Position numbers and translations under genes: made by a program. The notes beneath the pieces are model-generated. The model searched no databases, was not told the DNA's origin, and saw nothing but the letters and a program-made list of their open reading frames with translations. This document shows, piece after piece, positions 53,301 through 62,718 of a DNA stretch of 64,000 nt. Within the stretch, counting starts at the first letter, position 1. Every line of letters begins with the position of its first letter. Source of the DNA: Wolfiporia cocos (Eukaryota; Basidiomycota; Agaricomycetes; Polyporales; Phaeolaceae); the NCBI GenBank assembly GCA_029448655.1, contig JACCLO010000004.1, positions 434,001 to 498,000 of the forward strand. Reading direction: 5' to 3'.

Positions 53301-54811
53301 CGAACCACGGACTTCCGAAACAAATCATTTCGGATAGAGGCCCGCAATTCGCAGCCGCCTTATTCAAGGGATGGTGTGAGCAATTGGGAATCCAACGGTC
53401 AATGACAACCGCCTATCACCCGCAAGCGGATGGCCAGACGGAGAGAGTTAACCAGATCCTGGAACAATATCTTAGATGTTACATCGATGTTATTCAGAAG
53501 GATAACTGGTCATGGTTTCTCCCAACGGCTGAATTCGCGTACAACAACGCGGCTAGTGAGACAACAAAGAATAGTCCATTCTTTGTCGAACTAGGAAGGC
53601 ACCCTAATGCAGGACCCACAAATTTACGTCCAACACCATACACGGACCTAAATGTCATTGCTTACGAACGATGGTCAGCACAAGAACAAGCTAAGGCAGC
53701 AATGAAATTGGCTGCCGAACGCTGGTCTTGGTACTACGATCAACATAAGCGCTCGGTACCGTTTAAAGTCGGCGACAAAGTTCTCGTTGACGCCCGAAGC
53801 TGGCAAGACTCCGAAAGAAGTCTTAGTCCACGCTATTTGGGACCATTTAGGATAATTGAACAATTATCTCCGGTCACCTTTAGGGTACACATGGACGAGC
53901 AATACAGGGCTTACCACCCAGTATTCCACGCTTCCAAGTTGGTCATGTACAAGGACCCGGTGCATCAGAAAAAACCAGAGCCTCAACCAGAAATGGTCGA
54001 CGGCGAGGAGTTATGGGAAGTCGAGAAGATCTTAGATCATCGTCTCCGCGCAGGAAGGGTTGAATACAGAATCCGTTGGAAGGGATTCGGTATCAATGAC
54101 GACTCCTGGGTACGCGAAGCGGATCTCGACTCGGCATACGACATTTTGCAGGAATACAAGGCTTCACACCCTATTCCAATGCAGGATGTCCCCCTCAGGC
54201 GATCAGCTAGAAGGAAAGAAGCAGTTCATGTCTTCGACCCTGACAGCGACGACTGGGAAGCCGACGAATGCACGTGGCCAGACGATTGGCCGCAGTATCG
54301 CGAAGAATTTGCGAAGGATCCTAAGCAACGCATGGTTAGACACCCCGACGGGGGATGGATGTCAGCAGACATTAACCAAAACGCGGATTTGAAAATCGTA
54401 GTCGGTGAAGGCGGCCGAATGCCGGAAAAAGGAACCAAGGACTCGGTTGGGTTTGACCTGTACACTGCAACAGGCGACGTTCTGCCAGCTCACGGGCAGA
54501 CAGAATACAACACCAAACTGAAAATCCAGGTACCTTTCGGCACTTACGGACGTATCGCCCCCCGCTCTAGTCTCGCACGCAAAGGCATAGACGTAATGGG
54601 TGGCGTTATCGACCACGATTATCAAGGCGAAGTAATCATCATTCTCCGGAATCACTCCGACATATCCATCGATATTCGGGCCGGCGATAAGATTGCCCAG
54701 CTAATCTGCGAAGTTGCAAAGGACCCGCATATTACGCTACACGGAAAATCTTACTTTGAAAAGATTAAATCCGAGCGCGGTACTGGTGGATTCGGCTCCA
54801 CAGGAAAGTAA
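50276..54811 (+). CDS. pol: Pol polyprotein (copy 3): PR-RT-RH-IN-chromodomain-dUTPase
   Basis: 1,511 open codons. Counting from the first ATG, retropepsin LIDTGAS has Asp138 and RT YLDD is at 513-516. RNase H follows, then the integrase zinc finger (HHDH at 886-889, C924 and C927). The integrase catalytic triad is D957, D1020, E1056, with the typical 35 residues between the last two. The chromodomain (WEVEKILDHR, YRIRWKGFG) is at about 1244-1300 and the dUTPase at about 1368-1511 with all five motifs (SVGFDLYT; APRSSLA; GVIDHDYQGEV; GDKIAQLI; RGTGGFGSTG). dUTPase hydrolyses dUTP and so limits uracil incorporation into the cDNA. The chromodomain probably guides integration to modified histones. 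The mature protein is likely made by +1 recoding from gag. Confidence 0.95.
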   Translation: MSGPSRFPSPQPHVSKTFCEEHTSPAAAGSVQRPEEAHLYEEASQRPLILWEDKAVVRHPVSHLGIFGNSAMDFARRTRTLATRAPPVKYFYPDPLASKFFTLYNVHGNDSRDDNKSFSIEVELWVYGKKVNAMALIDTGASISVIDKKLVHEEKLVTQKLPSPLEIRNADGTSNTAGNINMAVKAYMVHEEHKSTEFLYVMDVQNADVILGYDWFLKHNPDFNWPEGTFTYRCTEKCKHGKRVSISEEEDEIEPRNIYQIINDFPIDFLGLEEPENPFVAWVNTFDEGTELLIDAIQSITEKSDDEFLTDADLQKWKSLVPEEYQEFGPTVFSQRASERMPERKPYDHAIDFPDDAILPPPSKAYKMSPQEANSLDQWIQEELRKGYIRHSKSPIASPVFFVPKKDGGARMVVDYRKVNDLTIKNRYPLPRIDELIDKLSQASIFTKLDLRWGYNNVRIKEGDEWKTAFITPNGLYEAVVMYFGFCNAPSTFQHMMNDILGDLIREGKVIVYLDDILVFGNDLLEHRRIVKQVLQILQDNDLFAKPEKCFFEQSSIEYLGMIISKGKVEMDPKKVAGVMDWPTPAKVKDVQAFVGFANYYRRFIKDFSKVVKPLTELSKKNTQWNWGPEQAEAFQTLKEAFTSAPILRIPDQESPFRVEADSSDYATGAVLSQYSSEDKLWHPVAFYSKSLSAPERNYEIYDKELLAIIRALEEWRHYLEGHPHKFEVWSDHLNLTYFKSAQRLTRRQARWSLYLTRFNFTMCHKPGKTMLTADPLSRRPDHEEGVELDNRDQILLKPEYFTVRALEASQQEIQSGDEDLLRQIRQALMDDQITKDYQELLKSGPKEFGKDLQEWNMEAGLLLRRGKVYVPKEPKELRTKILELHHDHVTAGHFGRWKTYELLSRNYWWPGMTTMVKQYVEGCDTCQRMKNHNQTPYGPLQPLPVPEAPWDTVTIDLIVHLPPSGELKQFNAIMVIVDRLTKRAHFIPTSDKITAKELANLLYLRIYPNHGLPKQIISDRGPQFAAALFKGWCEQLGIQRSMTTAYHPQADGQTERVNQILEQYLRCYIDVIQKDNWSWFLPTAEFAYNNAASETTKNSPFFVELGRHPNAGPTNLRPTPYTDLNVIAYERWSAQEQAKAAMKLAAERWSWYYDQHKRSVPFKVGDKVLVDARSWQDSERSLSPRYLGPFRIIEQLSPVTFRVHMDEQYRAYHPVFHASKLVMYKDPVHQKKPEPQPEMVDGEELWEVEKILDHRLRAGRVEYRIRWKGFGINDDSWVREADLDSAYDILQEYKASHPIPMQDVPLRRSARRKEAVHVFDPDSDDWEADECTWPDDWPQYREEFAKDPKQRMVRHPDGGWMSADINQNADLKIVVGEGGRMPEKGTKDSVGFDLYTATGDVLPAHGQTEYNTKLKIQVPFGTYGRIAPRSSLARKGIDVMGGVIDHDYQGEVIIILRNHSDISIDIRAGDKIAQLICEVAKDPHITLHGKSYFEKIKSERGTGGFGSTGK
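50332..50361 (+). promoter_or_regulatory. Candidate gag-pol +1 recoding site (copy 3)
   Basis: CUG UGA A at the gag stop, an 8-nt spacer, then the hairpin CCAGCC (50343-50348), loop CCGCAGC, GGCTGG (50356-50361). One-base slippage at the stop continues in pol (GAA GAA CAC). Confidence 0.55.
52624..52635 (+). promoter_or_regulatory. Internal polypurine tract in pol (copy 3)
   Basis: TGAAGAGGGGGT is identical to the 3' polypurine tract core at 54837-54848. It lies between RNase H and integrase. Confidence 0.55.
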
Positions 54812-54837
54812 TCGTTCCATTAGGGACAATGAAACCT

Positions 54838-54847
54838 GAAGAGGGGG
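54838..54847 (+). other. 3' polypurine tract (copy 3)
   Basis: GAAGAGGGGG followed by TAA and the 3' LTR. It is the expected primer for plus-strand DNA synthesis. Confidence 0.85.
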
Positions 54848-54850
54848 TAA

Positions 54851-55549
54851 TGTCACAGATTTGGGACATGCCACTATTTTTCCCGTATTTTTACCTATTT
54901 ATCTGGTATTTCTACGACCTTGTAGACATTTACGCTGCCAAGCGCTCGTCTACACGTACACGCAACCAAACAACACGTACACAACGCGGTATACGTCCAC
55001 CTGTCATAACAACACGTACATAACACGTTTGTACGCGTCAATGACTCAGCGGACTAACCTCCGGTGTCACGCGCCTTACTCATATCCCGGTACCGGGCTA
55101 TGTCAGTACAATTGGATAAGCGGCCCGCTCGTTATCACATGCCAATGCCCTCACGATTACTCATATTCCGATACCGGTATATAAGAATCACATGCATGGC
55201 TTACTAACGTAGCTACAGCCACTTCCACAACATGGACCTACGGTCCAAACAAACGATCTTACTGGTGCGGCCATTACCGGCGCACATGGTCTATTGTAGT
55301 TTACGACTTAACCATATTAGTTATGTCTGCGCACAGACCACCTTTATGTTTGGTTCCCTTACCGGTAACCAAACAAAGCATGTATATAAGTAGGGCTATC
55401 ACTGCGGATAAGCCTTAGATTTGTTCTCTGCATTCGCACAGTTACATATCATCTCTGCTTGCGCCCACTAGCCTCCTCACCAACCTTCTGCAACTCCTTC
55501 AAGTCGCCTATAAGGTTATAGTGTGAGTCCCACAGTCTAGTCTGTGTCA
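54851..55549 (+). repeat. 3' LTR of copy 3
   Basis: 699 bp; identical to the 5' LTR in my full reading of both. Confidence 0.96.
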
Positions 55550-55554
55550 GTACC

Positions 55555-55653
55555 TACAATGAGCACGGCGAGATCAACGAGCTCGTAAAGGCATATCTCC
55601 AACACGGAGAGCATAAAGAGACTATTGCTCTTCATGTCATTAAATTAGGAGGA
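55555..55653 (+). pseudogene. pol: Gypsy family 2 pol, short middle fragment
   Basis: A continuation of the protease frame (NEHGEINELVKAYLQHGEHK) between the TSD of the complete element and the TSD of LTR D2. Confidence 0.8.
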
Positions 55654-56363
55654 TGTTACGGGTCGAATACCCGTTTGTATATTCGAGTCGCGAATATAGA
55701 TCGTTCTTCTGCACGTAGGCACGTCGCCGTATGCAAGGCAAATACTCGTTAGATGCCTTCAGGTCCTAAGTGAAGTCCTTAGGAGATCAGTTAATATCCA
55801 ATACGCGTTAGAGGATATAATCTGTTCAAGTGCGAGTCGAATAGAATATAAGACTTGCCTAAGTCCGAGAAGTCAGTGTGCACTTCGAGGACTTAGTCGT
55901 TCGATTGCTCGAGTGAGAAATACTGAGCGTAGTTTCCTACGTTTGAGAACGAGTATAAGACTTCTTGTTTATACAACAAGGTCGAGCTGAAGAGCTTTGA
56001 CAATAAGTACATGAGCTTTTATACTACGCTAAGTTTCAGGGGTCAAGTTCGTCCCAGATGTCACCGCTACTATCTACGCTATAGTACCAAACGTTTGATA
56101 AGTATGTAGTGATATGTCTGAAACGATAGATAGAAATGATGATGGCGGTTGAACGCCATCTGTCAGCTAACGAATGATAAACATGAAACGGGGACAGAGT
56201 TGGATCTGTCAAAAGTGAAACACGCCCTACATGCTAATACAACTGGGGATACGCCCAGTAGAGTCACGAGTAGCCAGGGGGTTGGTTGCGCAACAAGTCC
56301 CTGTATCGTATTCGCCCGGTGGTGAGTTCTGTCGATATTTGAAAAATTAAAATAACTGTAACA
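55654..56363 (+). repeat. Solo LTR, family D (D2), TSD GAGGA
   Basis: This 710-bp LTR runs TGTTACGGGTCGAATACCCG..AATAACTGTAACA, with GAGGA at 55649-55653 and 56364-56368. Confidence 0.93.
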
Positions 56364-57831
56364 GAGGACAGGACATCATATTGGGACATGATTGGTTACA
56401 TAAGCACAATCCACACTTTGACTGGGCAACAGGTCAAATGGATTACTCCCGTTGCATTATCAATGGAAATTGCGCCCATGCCAAGAAAAACAGGCCACCG
56501 CGGCCTTCGGTTGAGGATGACTACCTCGACGAGAACAGCCATCGAGAGGAAACTCTCTGGAATCTTCCAATAGATATCATTGGAGAGGAAGATTTCCAAA
56601 ACCCTTTCGTCAATTGGGTGGAGACCCTAGACGATGAGGATGCAGCACTGCTAGCCAACCTAGTAGCAGAAAGAGACCATTGACACTGACAAGTGGAAGT
56701 CTCTGGTCCCTGAGGAATACCACGAATTTGGTCCCACAGTGTTTAGTCACAAAGCATCCAACAGGATGCCGACTCGGAAACACTTCGACCACGCGATCGA
56801 AATCAAAGAAGGCGCAGAATTCCCCCGCTCAGCTAAGCCGTACCCCATGGGTCCCGCAGAACGCAACTCCTTAGATCAATGGATCACTGAGGAACTCCGC
56901 AAAGGTTACATCGTACCGTCGAAATCCCCGTTTGCATCGCCCGTCTTTTTCGTAAAAAAGAATGACGGAGGTCTCCGGATGGTTGTAGATTACAGGAAAC
57001 TCAACAAAATCACAGTACAAAACAAATATCCCATACCCCGAATATCCAATCTCATCAATCAACTAGCCCAAGCATCTATCTTTACAAAAATTGATCTACG
57101 ATGGGGCTATAACAATGTTCGGATCAAGGAGGGCGACGAATGGAAAACGGCGTTTATTACGCACCGTGGACTATTTGAAGCCACCGTTATGTACTTCGGT
57201 TTCTGTAACGCACCTGGAACCTTCCAAGCAATGATGAATTTGGTTGAAGACTTTATCCAATCGGGTAAAGGCATCGTTTATCTAGACGACATTCTGATTT
57301 TCGGCAACGATCTGGCTGAACATCGCAAACTCGTAAAAGCGGTCCTGACAAGGCTCCGTGAGTGCGACTTGTTCGCCAAACCAGAAAAATGCTTCTTCGA
57401 ACAAAGTTCAATCGAATATCTCGGCATGATCATTTCCAAAGGGAAGGTCGAGATGGATCCAAAGAAGTATGATGGAGTTCAATCATGGCCGATACCTCGG
57501 AAAGTAAAGGAAGTCCAGGCCTTTATCGGATTCGCCAACTTCTATAGGTGATTTATCAAGGACTTCTCCAAGGTGGCCAGACCATTGACAGCGCTGACCA
57601 AGAAAGACACTCCGTGGTCTTGGGAAGCACCCCAACAGGAAGCGTTCGAGACTCTCAAGCGAGCCTTCACAACCGCACCGATCCTCCGGATCCCCAACTA
57701 TGACCAACCATTCCGCGTAGAGTCCGATGCATCGGACTTTGCAACTGGAGCCGTCCTATCACAGCTTGACACATCTGACAAGATGTATCATCCCGTGGCG
57801 TTCTTTTCAAAGACCATGACAGCTCCGGAAC

Positions 57832-58267
57832 TGTCACGGTTTCTGTGACATGGATCGATCGGCTCTACCCCGGCTCGATCCTCGTTACTTACGTTCTAGC
57901 TATGTACGCTTAGCCACTAGTCTACGGTGGCCGCCTCACCAGCGGTCACCTGACATCTGTCTTGCATGTAGGTCACATGTACTTAGGGAAGCGCCTTACA
58001 GCGCTCGAGCCTCTACTTTAGGGTAGCCACGTCTTGCGTAGTTACCAGCTCCCCTCTGTATATAAACGTCAACGCTGAGGTCTTATACCTCAGCTCTATC
58101 AATCTTGGCTAGGGGCGCATGTGCCCCCGGTCGTACTCTGCTACCTCTATGTGTGCTCCCTTGCCTGACGTCAACAACTCTACTTAGTTATCCCTTACTG
58201 AGTGACAACTTAGGCCCATAACCGGGAGACCTAGGAGTAGTACAACACGTTGAGCATTTCCGTGTCA
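57832..58267 (+). repeat. Solo LTR (family J), TSD GGAAC
   Basis: This 436-bp LTR runs TGTCACGGTTTCTGTGAC..TTTCCGTGTCA. GGAAC flanks it at 57827-57831 and 58268-58272. Removing it restores the RNase H reading APERNYEI. Confidence 0.92.
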
Positions 58268-58531
58268 GGAACGGAACTATGAGATATAGGACAAGGAACT
58301 TCTAGGCATCATCAGAGCTCTAGAAGAATGGCGTCACTATCTCGAAGGCCATAAGGAACCGTTCGAAGTATGGACAGATCATCTAAATCTTACGTACTTC
58401 CGAACCGCGCAGAAGCTCACACGCCGGCAAGCCTGATGGGCACTTTACCTCACCCGCTTCAATTTCAAGCTATACCACAAGCCTGGAAAAACAATGCTTA
58501 CCGCAGATCCTCTGTCCAGGAGGCCAGACCA

Positions 58532-58543
58532 TGAAGAGGGGGT
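58532..58543 (+). promoter_or_regulatory. Internal polypurine tract in pol (family 2)
   Basis: TGAAGAGGGGGT at the same place (RPDHEEGVE) as in family 1, and identical to the family-2 3' tract (60826-60837). Confidence 0.5.
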
Positions 58544-60839
58544 GGAAAACGATAATCGCGACCAGATACTTCTGAAACCATAATTTTTCGCGCATGAACT
58601 TGCCATTCACGCTATCGAATCTGCCCATAACCCTACTATCAACTCAAACGAGGATGATAAACTCATGGAAGAAATCCGCAAAGCGTTGCTATCAGATGAA
58701 GTAACCAAGGACTATAAACAACTTCTCTCATCTAGTCCTAGAGAATTCAAGAAAGACCTTGCAGAATGGAATTACGAGAACGGTCTTCTACTACGACGCG
58801 GAAAAGTCTATGTCCCTAAGGTTCCAGAGTTACGACAACGTCTGATGGAAGCCCATCATGACCATCCTTCTGCCGGTCACTTCGGCCGATGGAAGACGTA
58901 CGAACTTATCACACGGAACTATTATTGGCCATCAATGACAACCGACGTCAAGAAGTACGTACAAGCATGCGACACATGTCAACGAATGAAGAACCGACCT
59001 GAGAAGCCTTACGGCATGCTCCAGCCCAACCCCATCCCTGAAGGACCATGGGAAGTCATGACTTGTGACTTCATCATGTATCTTTCAAAATCCACGTTCA
59101 ACAAGTCTACCTACGATGCAATCATGGTAGTAGTCGATCGCCTAACCAAACAAGCCCGTTTCTACCCGATCAATGCTAAATTCGGTACCAAGGACCTTGC
59201 CACTATTCTATACGGCAGGTTCTACCCGTTACACGGATTACCTAAGCAGATCATATCGGACAGAGGCGTACAATTCTCCTCGAAACTATTCGGAGAATGG
59301 TGCTCCCAACTTGGCATACAACGATCCATGACTACCGCCTATCATCCCCAGACTGATGGACAAACAGAACGCACGAATCAAACGTTGGAACAATATCTAC
59401 GCTGTTACGTCAATTCTTACGAGAAAGACAACTGGAGCCAACTACTCCCAACAGCCGAGTTCGCATACAACAACGTGGCCTCAGAAACCACCAAGTATTC
59501 ACCGTTCTACATGGAACTAGGAAGGCACCCACGGGCAGGTCCACTTGACATTCAGATAAGTCCTGACAAGGACTTGAATGACATAGCACACAAGCGCTGG
59601 CAAGCGCAGGATCAGGCGAAAGCAGCAATGCAATTAGCCGCAGATAGATGGAAATGGTATGCGGACCAAGGAAAGAAATCTCCACTATTTACAATCGGAG
59701 ATAAAGTACTTGTAAGCACCAAGGATTACCAGGAGACGGAACGCAGTCTAGCGCCCCGATACATCGGCCCTTTCAGGGTCCTCGAACAACTATCTCCCGT
59801 CACATTCAGACTAAAGATGGGTATTCAGTATCGCGCTTACCACCCTGTATTCCACGCGTCCAAACTAGTCCTATACCACCATCCAGAAGGCAAGGAGGAA
59901 TCCGAGTCCGATATCGAAAAAGACTTAGAAGAACCCAAAGAATACGAAGTGGAGGAAATACTCAGCCACAGGAAACGAGGTCACAAGACCGAGTTCCTAG
60001 TACGATGGAAAAATCATACTGCTGAGTCCGACACTTGGGAACCAGAAGAGAACTTGACAGGTGCTGAGGAGGCGCTCAATGAGTACAAAGCCAAATCATT
60101 CAACGCACCAGCCCCACCTTGACGCTCTACGCGTCACCAGATTGCAGTAGCAGACCCAGAAGATGATGACGACTGGAAAGTCGGAGACAGATACCTTTGG
60201 CCAGACGACTGGCCACTCCAGAACGAGGAATATACCGAAGAGGAAAGAAAAGCAGAACGAAATGGGTTATACGCAATCCCTACGGAAACTTCGTAGACGA
60301 CAACGTGAAATTCAACAAGTACCTAGAATTCGCCGTGGGAGTTAAGGGAATGTATCCTGACAAGGGTACCCCTCACTCGGCGGGTTACGATATATTCTCA
60401 GCCGAAGACATATCTCTGAAGCCAAATACGACAACCACCGTTTCCACTGATTTACGTATCCTTCTTCCTTATGGAAGCTATGGACACTTGGAAACCCGGT
60501 CCAGTATGGCCAAGAAATCATTAACAGTCTTAGGCGGAATCATAGATTGGGATTATCGTGGCGAAATCAAAGTCATGATCCATAATCTTGGTACCAAATA
60601 TCACAACGTCCTCGCAGGCGACAAAATCGCCCAACTCATCGTTCAGCCGCTTGACCACTCTGAAGTACATCACGGTAATATCGGGACGTACAAAAGAGAC
60701 TATCTCAATATCGGTGCTCGTGGAGAAAAGGGATTTGGATCCACTGAAAGGTAATAAACACAAAGCCTAACCCTTAAGTGGGCTCTAGCACAAACATCTA
60801 ATGTCTTCATCGGGTCGCTGAAGTCTGAAGAGGGGGTAA

Positions 60840-61490
60840 TGTCACAGATTTATCTGTTCTCTAATTTTCCCTGTATTTTTCACTATTTCTTCGCATTTAT
60901 TCCGAATTGTTCTTCGACATCTGCACTTATCCTGTATCTAAGCTATACTTAAGCTACCGTGCCGCTGTACCGAACCATAACCTCGTAGATCACTCACGTG
61001 ACCATTCCCACACTAGATGTCTTATCTTATCTCTCAACCACGTTACCTATTTATCACATGATACTATCTCCAGCACCCTTAGCGCTGCCACGTCATAACT
61101 GACATCACCATTCCAGACTCTGGGCAGAGTCCGGACCCACATCACGTTTCCAACGTAGACGCCTTACTCACGCATCGTCATACCAATGACATATCCCGAT
61201 CGGCCTATGACTCAGCCCGGGATCCCCATATCACAAGCTACGGACACTTCGTTAGCACCGCCGTTACCGGCCTGTGCCCTACGCCCTACTGTATCGTTAG
61301 TCCTCCCTAGAGTACCAGGGATCCTATACCACATGTATATAAGCTTGCATTCTCTGGCGGCTATTGCCCCAGAACTATCAACTTCGTTACACAGCGATAA
61401 CACTCTTGCCTAATAAGCAACTACTACTTAGTCTTTTAGCTTCGTCTAACAACAAGACCATACAAGTAAGTCTTTCGTTACAATACCTGA
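60840..61490 (+). repeat. 3' LTR of the family 2 element (right end approximate)
   Basis: The polypurine tract GAAGAGGGGG (60827-60836) and TAA are followed by TGTCACAGATTTATCTG, so the left end is certain. The right end is near 61482-61496 (CGTTACA or GATGTCA); no partner LTR or TSD is available in the window to fix it. A TATA-like TGTATATAAGC is at about 61335. Confidence 0.65.
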
Positions 61491-61794
61491 TGTCATCCAA
61501 TCCCCCACCCATCCATCCACCCTGAAAGCTTTTGTAAACGTCACCATTGAATTCCTAAGGCTTGATAATGTACAATACGAGAAAGAATGGGTGAAAGTTA
61601 AGAATCGAGCCCGTCGTTGACAACAATGCTGAAGTGGCGGCATGTGGTGCACGGGAGGTGGGCCGTGATAAGTGCAGGTCGGGAGTCAGGAGCCACTCCC
61701 ACAGCCACGGCGAGTGGTAGCGCCAGCTGCCTAGATTATCTAGAGCACCTGACGTTTACCTTGGAAAGGCAAAAGCAGCCTGGCAGTTCATGGG
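61491..61794. other. Unassigned flank
   Basis: I see no coding frame, LTR end or repeat unit that I can support in this 300-bp stretch between the family-2 LTR and LTR D3. Confidence 0.4.
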
Positions 61795-62503
61795 TGTTAC
61801 GGGTCGAATACCCGTTCGTATATTCGAGTCGCGAATATAGATCGTTCTTCTGCACGTAGGCTTGTTGCCGTATGCAAGGCAAATACTCGTTAGATGCCTT
61901 CAAGTCCTAAGTAGAGTTCTTAGGAGATTGGTTAATATCCAATACGCGTTAGAGGATATAATCTGTTCAGGTGCGAGTCTGATAGAATATAAGACTCGCC
62001 TAAGTCCGAGAAGTCAGTGTGCACCTCGAGGACTTAGTCGTTCGGTTGCTCGAGTCGAGAAATACTGAGCGTAGTTTCCTACGTTTGAGAACGAGTATAG
62101 GACTTCTTGTTTGTACAACAAGGTCAAGCTGAAGAGCCTCGACAATAATTACACAGGTTTATATACTACGTTAGGTTTTAGGGGTCAAGCCTGTCCCAGA
62201 TGTCACCGATACTATCTACGCTATAGTGCCAAACGTTTGATAAGTATGTAGTGATATATCCGAGATGATAGATAGGAATGATGGCGGTTGAACGCCATCT
62301 ATCAGCTAATAAATGATAAATATGAAACGGTGGCAGAGTTGGATCTGCCAAAGATGAAACGCGCCCTTCATGCTAGTACAACTGGGGATGCGCCCAGTAG
62401 AGTCACGAGTAGCCAGGGGGTTGGTTGCGCAACAAGTCCCTGTATCGTATTCACCCGATGGTGAGTTCTGCCAGTGTTCGAAAAATCGAAAATAACCGTA
62501 ACA
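61795..62503 (+). repeat. LTR, family D (D3), no matching TSD
   Basis: This 709-bp LTR runs TGTTACGGGTCGAATACCCG..AATAACCGTAACA. The flanks ATGGG and ACTAG do not match. Its last base is shared with an 11-bp inverted repeat that follows. Confidence 0.88.
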
Positions 62504-62541
62504 ACTAGCTTGGTGCGCAGCACGTGTATGCCAAGCTAGTT
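62503..62541. repeat. Short inverted repeat at the LTR D3 edge
   Basis: AACTAGCTTGG at 62503-62513 and its complement CCAAGCTAGTT at 62531-62541, with 17 nt between them. Confidence 0.6.
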
Positions 62542-62718
62542 GGCTATATTGCACGTGAGGGTTAGGTGGTGAGCGACCAGGCGCCTCAGATACCTGCCCG
62601 AAACGGCAGGAGCGGTCGGAGTGCGTCTGAGTTTCATTTTCGATCGCTCGATCACTCTCGATTGAAGTGAATGAACTGAACAACTGAACCTAGTGCCCTC
62701 TACATCTACTTCATCAAC

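Larger units (their letters stand above)
45538..55549 (+). mobile_element. Complete chromovirus family 1 (copy 3), 10,012 bp, TSD GTACC
   Basis: A full Ty3/gypsy chromovirus. 5' LTR 45538-46236 and 3' LTR 54851-55549 are both 699 bp, and I found no difference between them base by base. The TSD GTACC is at 45533-45537 and 55550-55554. Inside are a primer-binding site, a roughly 1-kb leader, ORF1, gag, pol and the polypurine tract GAAGAGGGGG (54838-54847). All three frames are open. It inserted in the protease region of an older family-2 element. Identical LTRs mean a very recent insertion; it may be active. Confidence 0.96.
56364..60754 (+). pseudogene. pol: Gypsy family 2 pol (protease C-term to dUTPase), degenerate
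   Basis: It continues with DIILGHDWLHKHNPHFDWATG and the linker. RT starts at about 56820 (DQWITEELRKGYI, FVKKNDGGLRMVVDYRK, YLDDILIFGNDL). RNase H is split by the LTR at 57832-58267. Integrase (HHDHPSAGHFGRWKTYE, ISDRGVQFSS, TERTNQ), chromodomain (YEVEEILSHRKR, LVRWKNH) and, in another frame at 60197-60754, dUTPase (SAGYDIFSA, ETRSSMAKK, GIIDWDYRGEIK, GDKIAQLIV, RGEKGFGSTE) follow. Stops are TGA at 57549, 58434 and 60120, TAG at 58287 and TAA at 58581; frameshifts occur near 56680 and 60200. The three TGA codons replace Arg present in family 1. It is an old, dead copy of an element with the same domain order as family 1. Confidence 0.9.

Noticed and set aside
11169..60122. Possible reassignment of TGA to an amino acid
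   Set aside because: The intact element uses TGA as the gag stop, and TGA occurs in-frame only in genes that also carry frameshifts or broken neighbours. Mutation at CpG explains it better.
11169..60122. TpCpG-type RIP as in some Pucciniomycotina
   Set aside because: Only two of ten inferred sites have T before the mutated C, so there is no such preference in this small sample.
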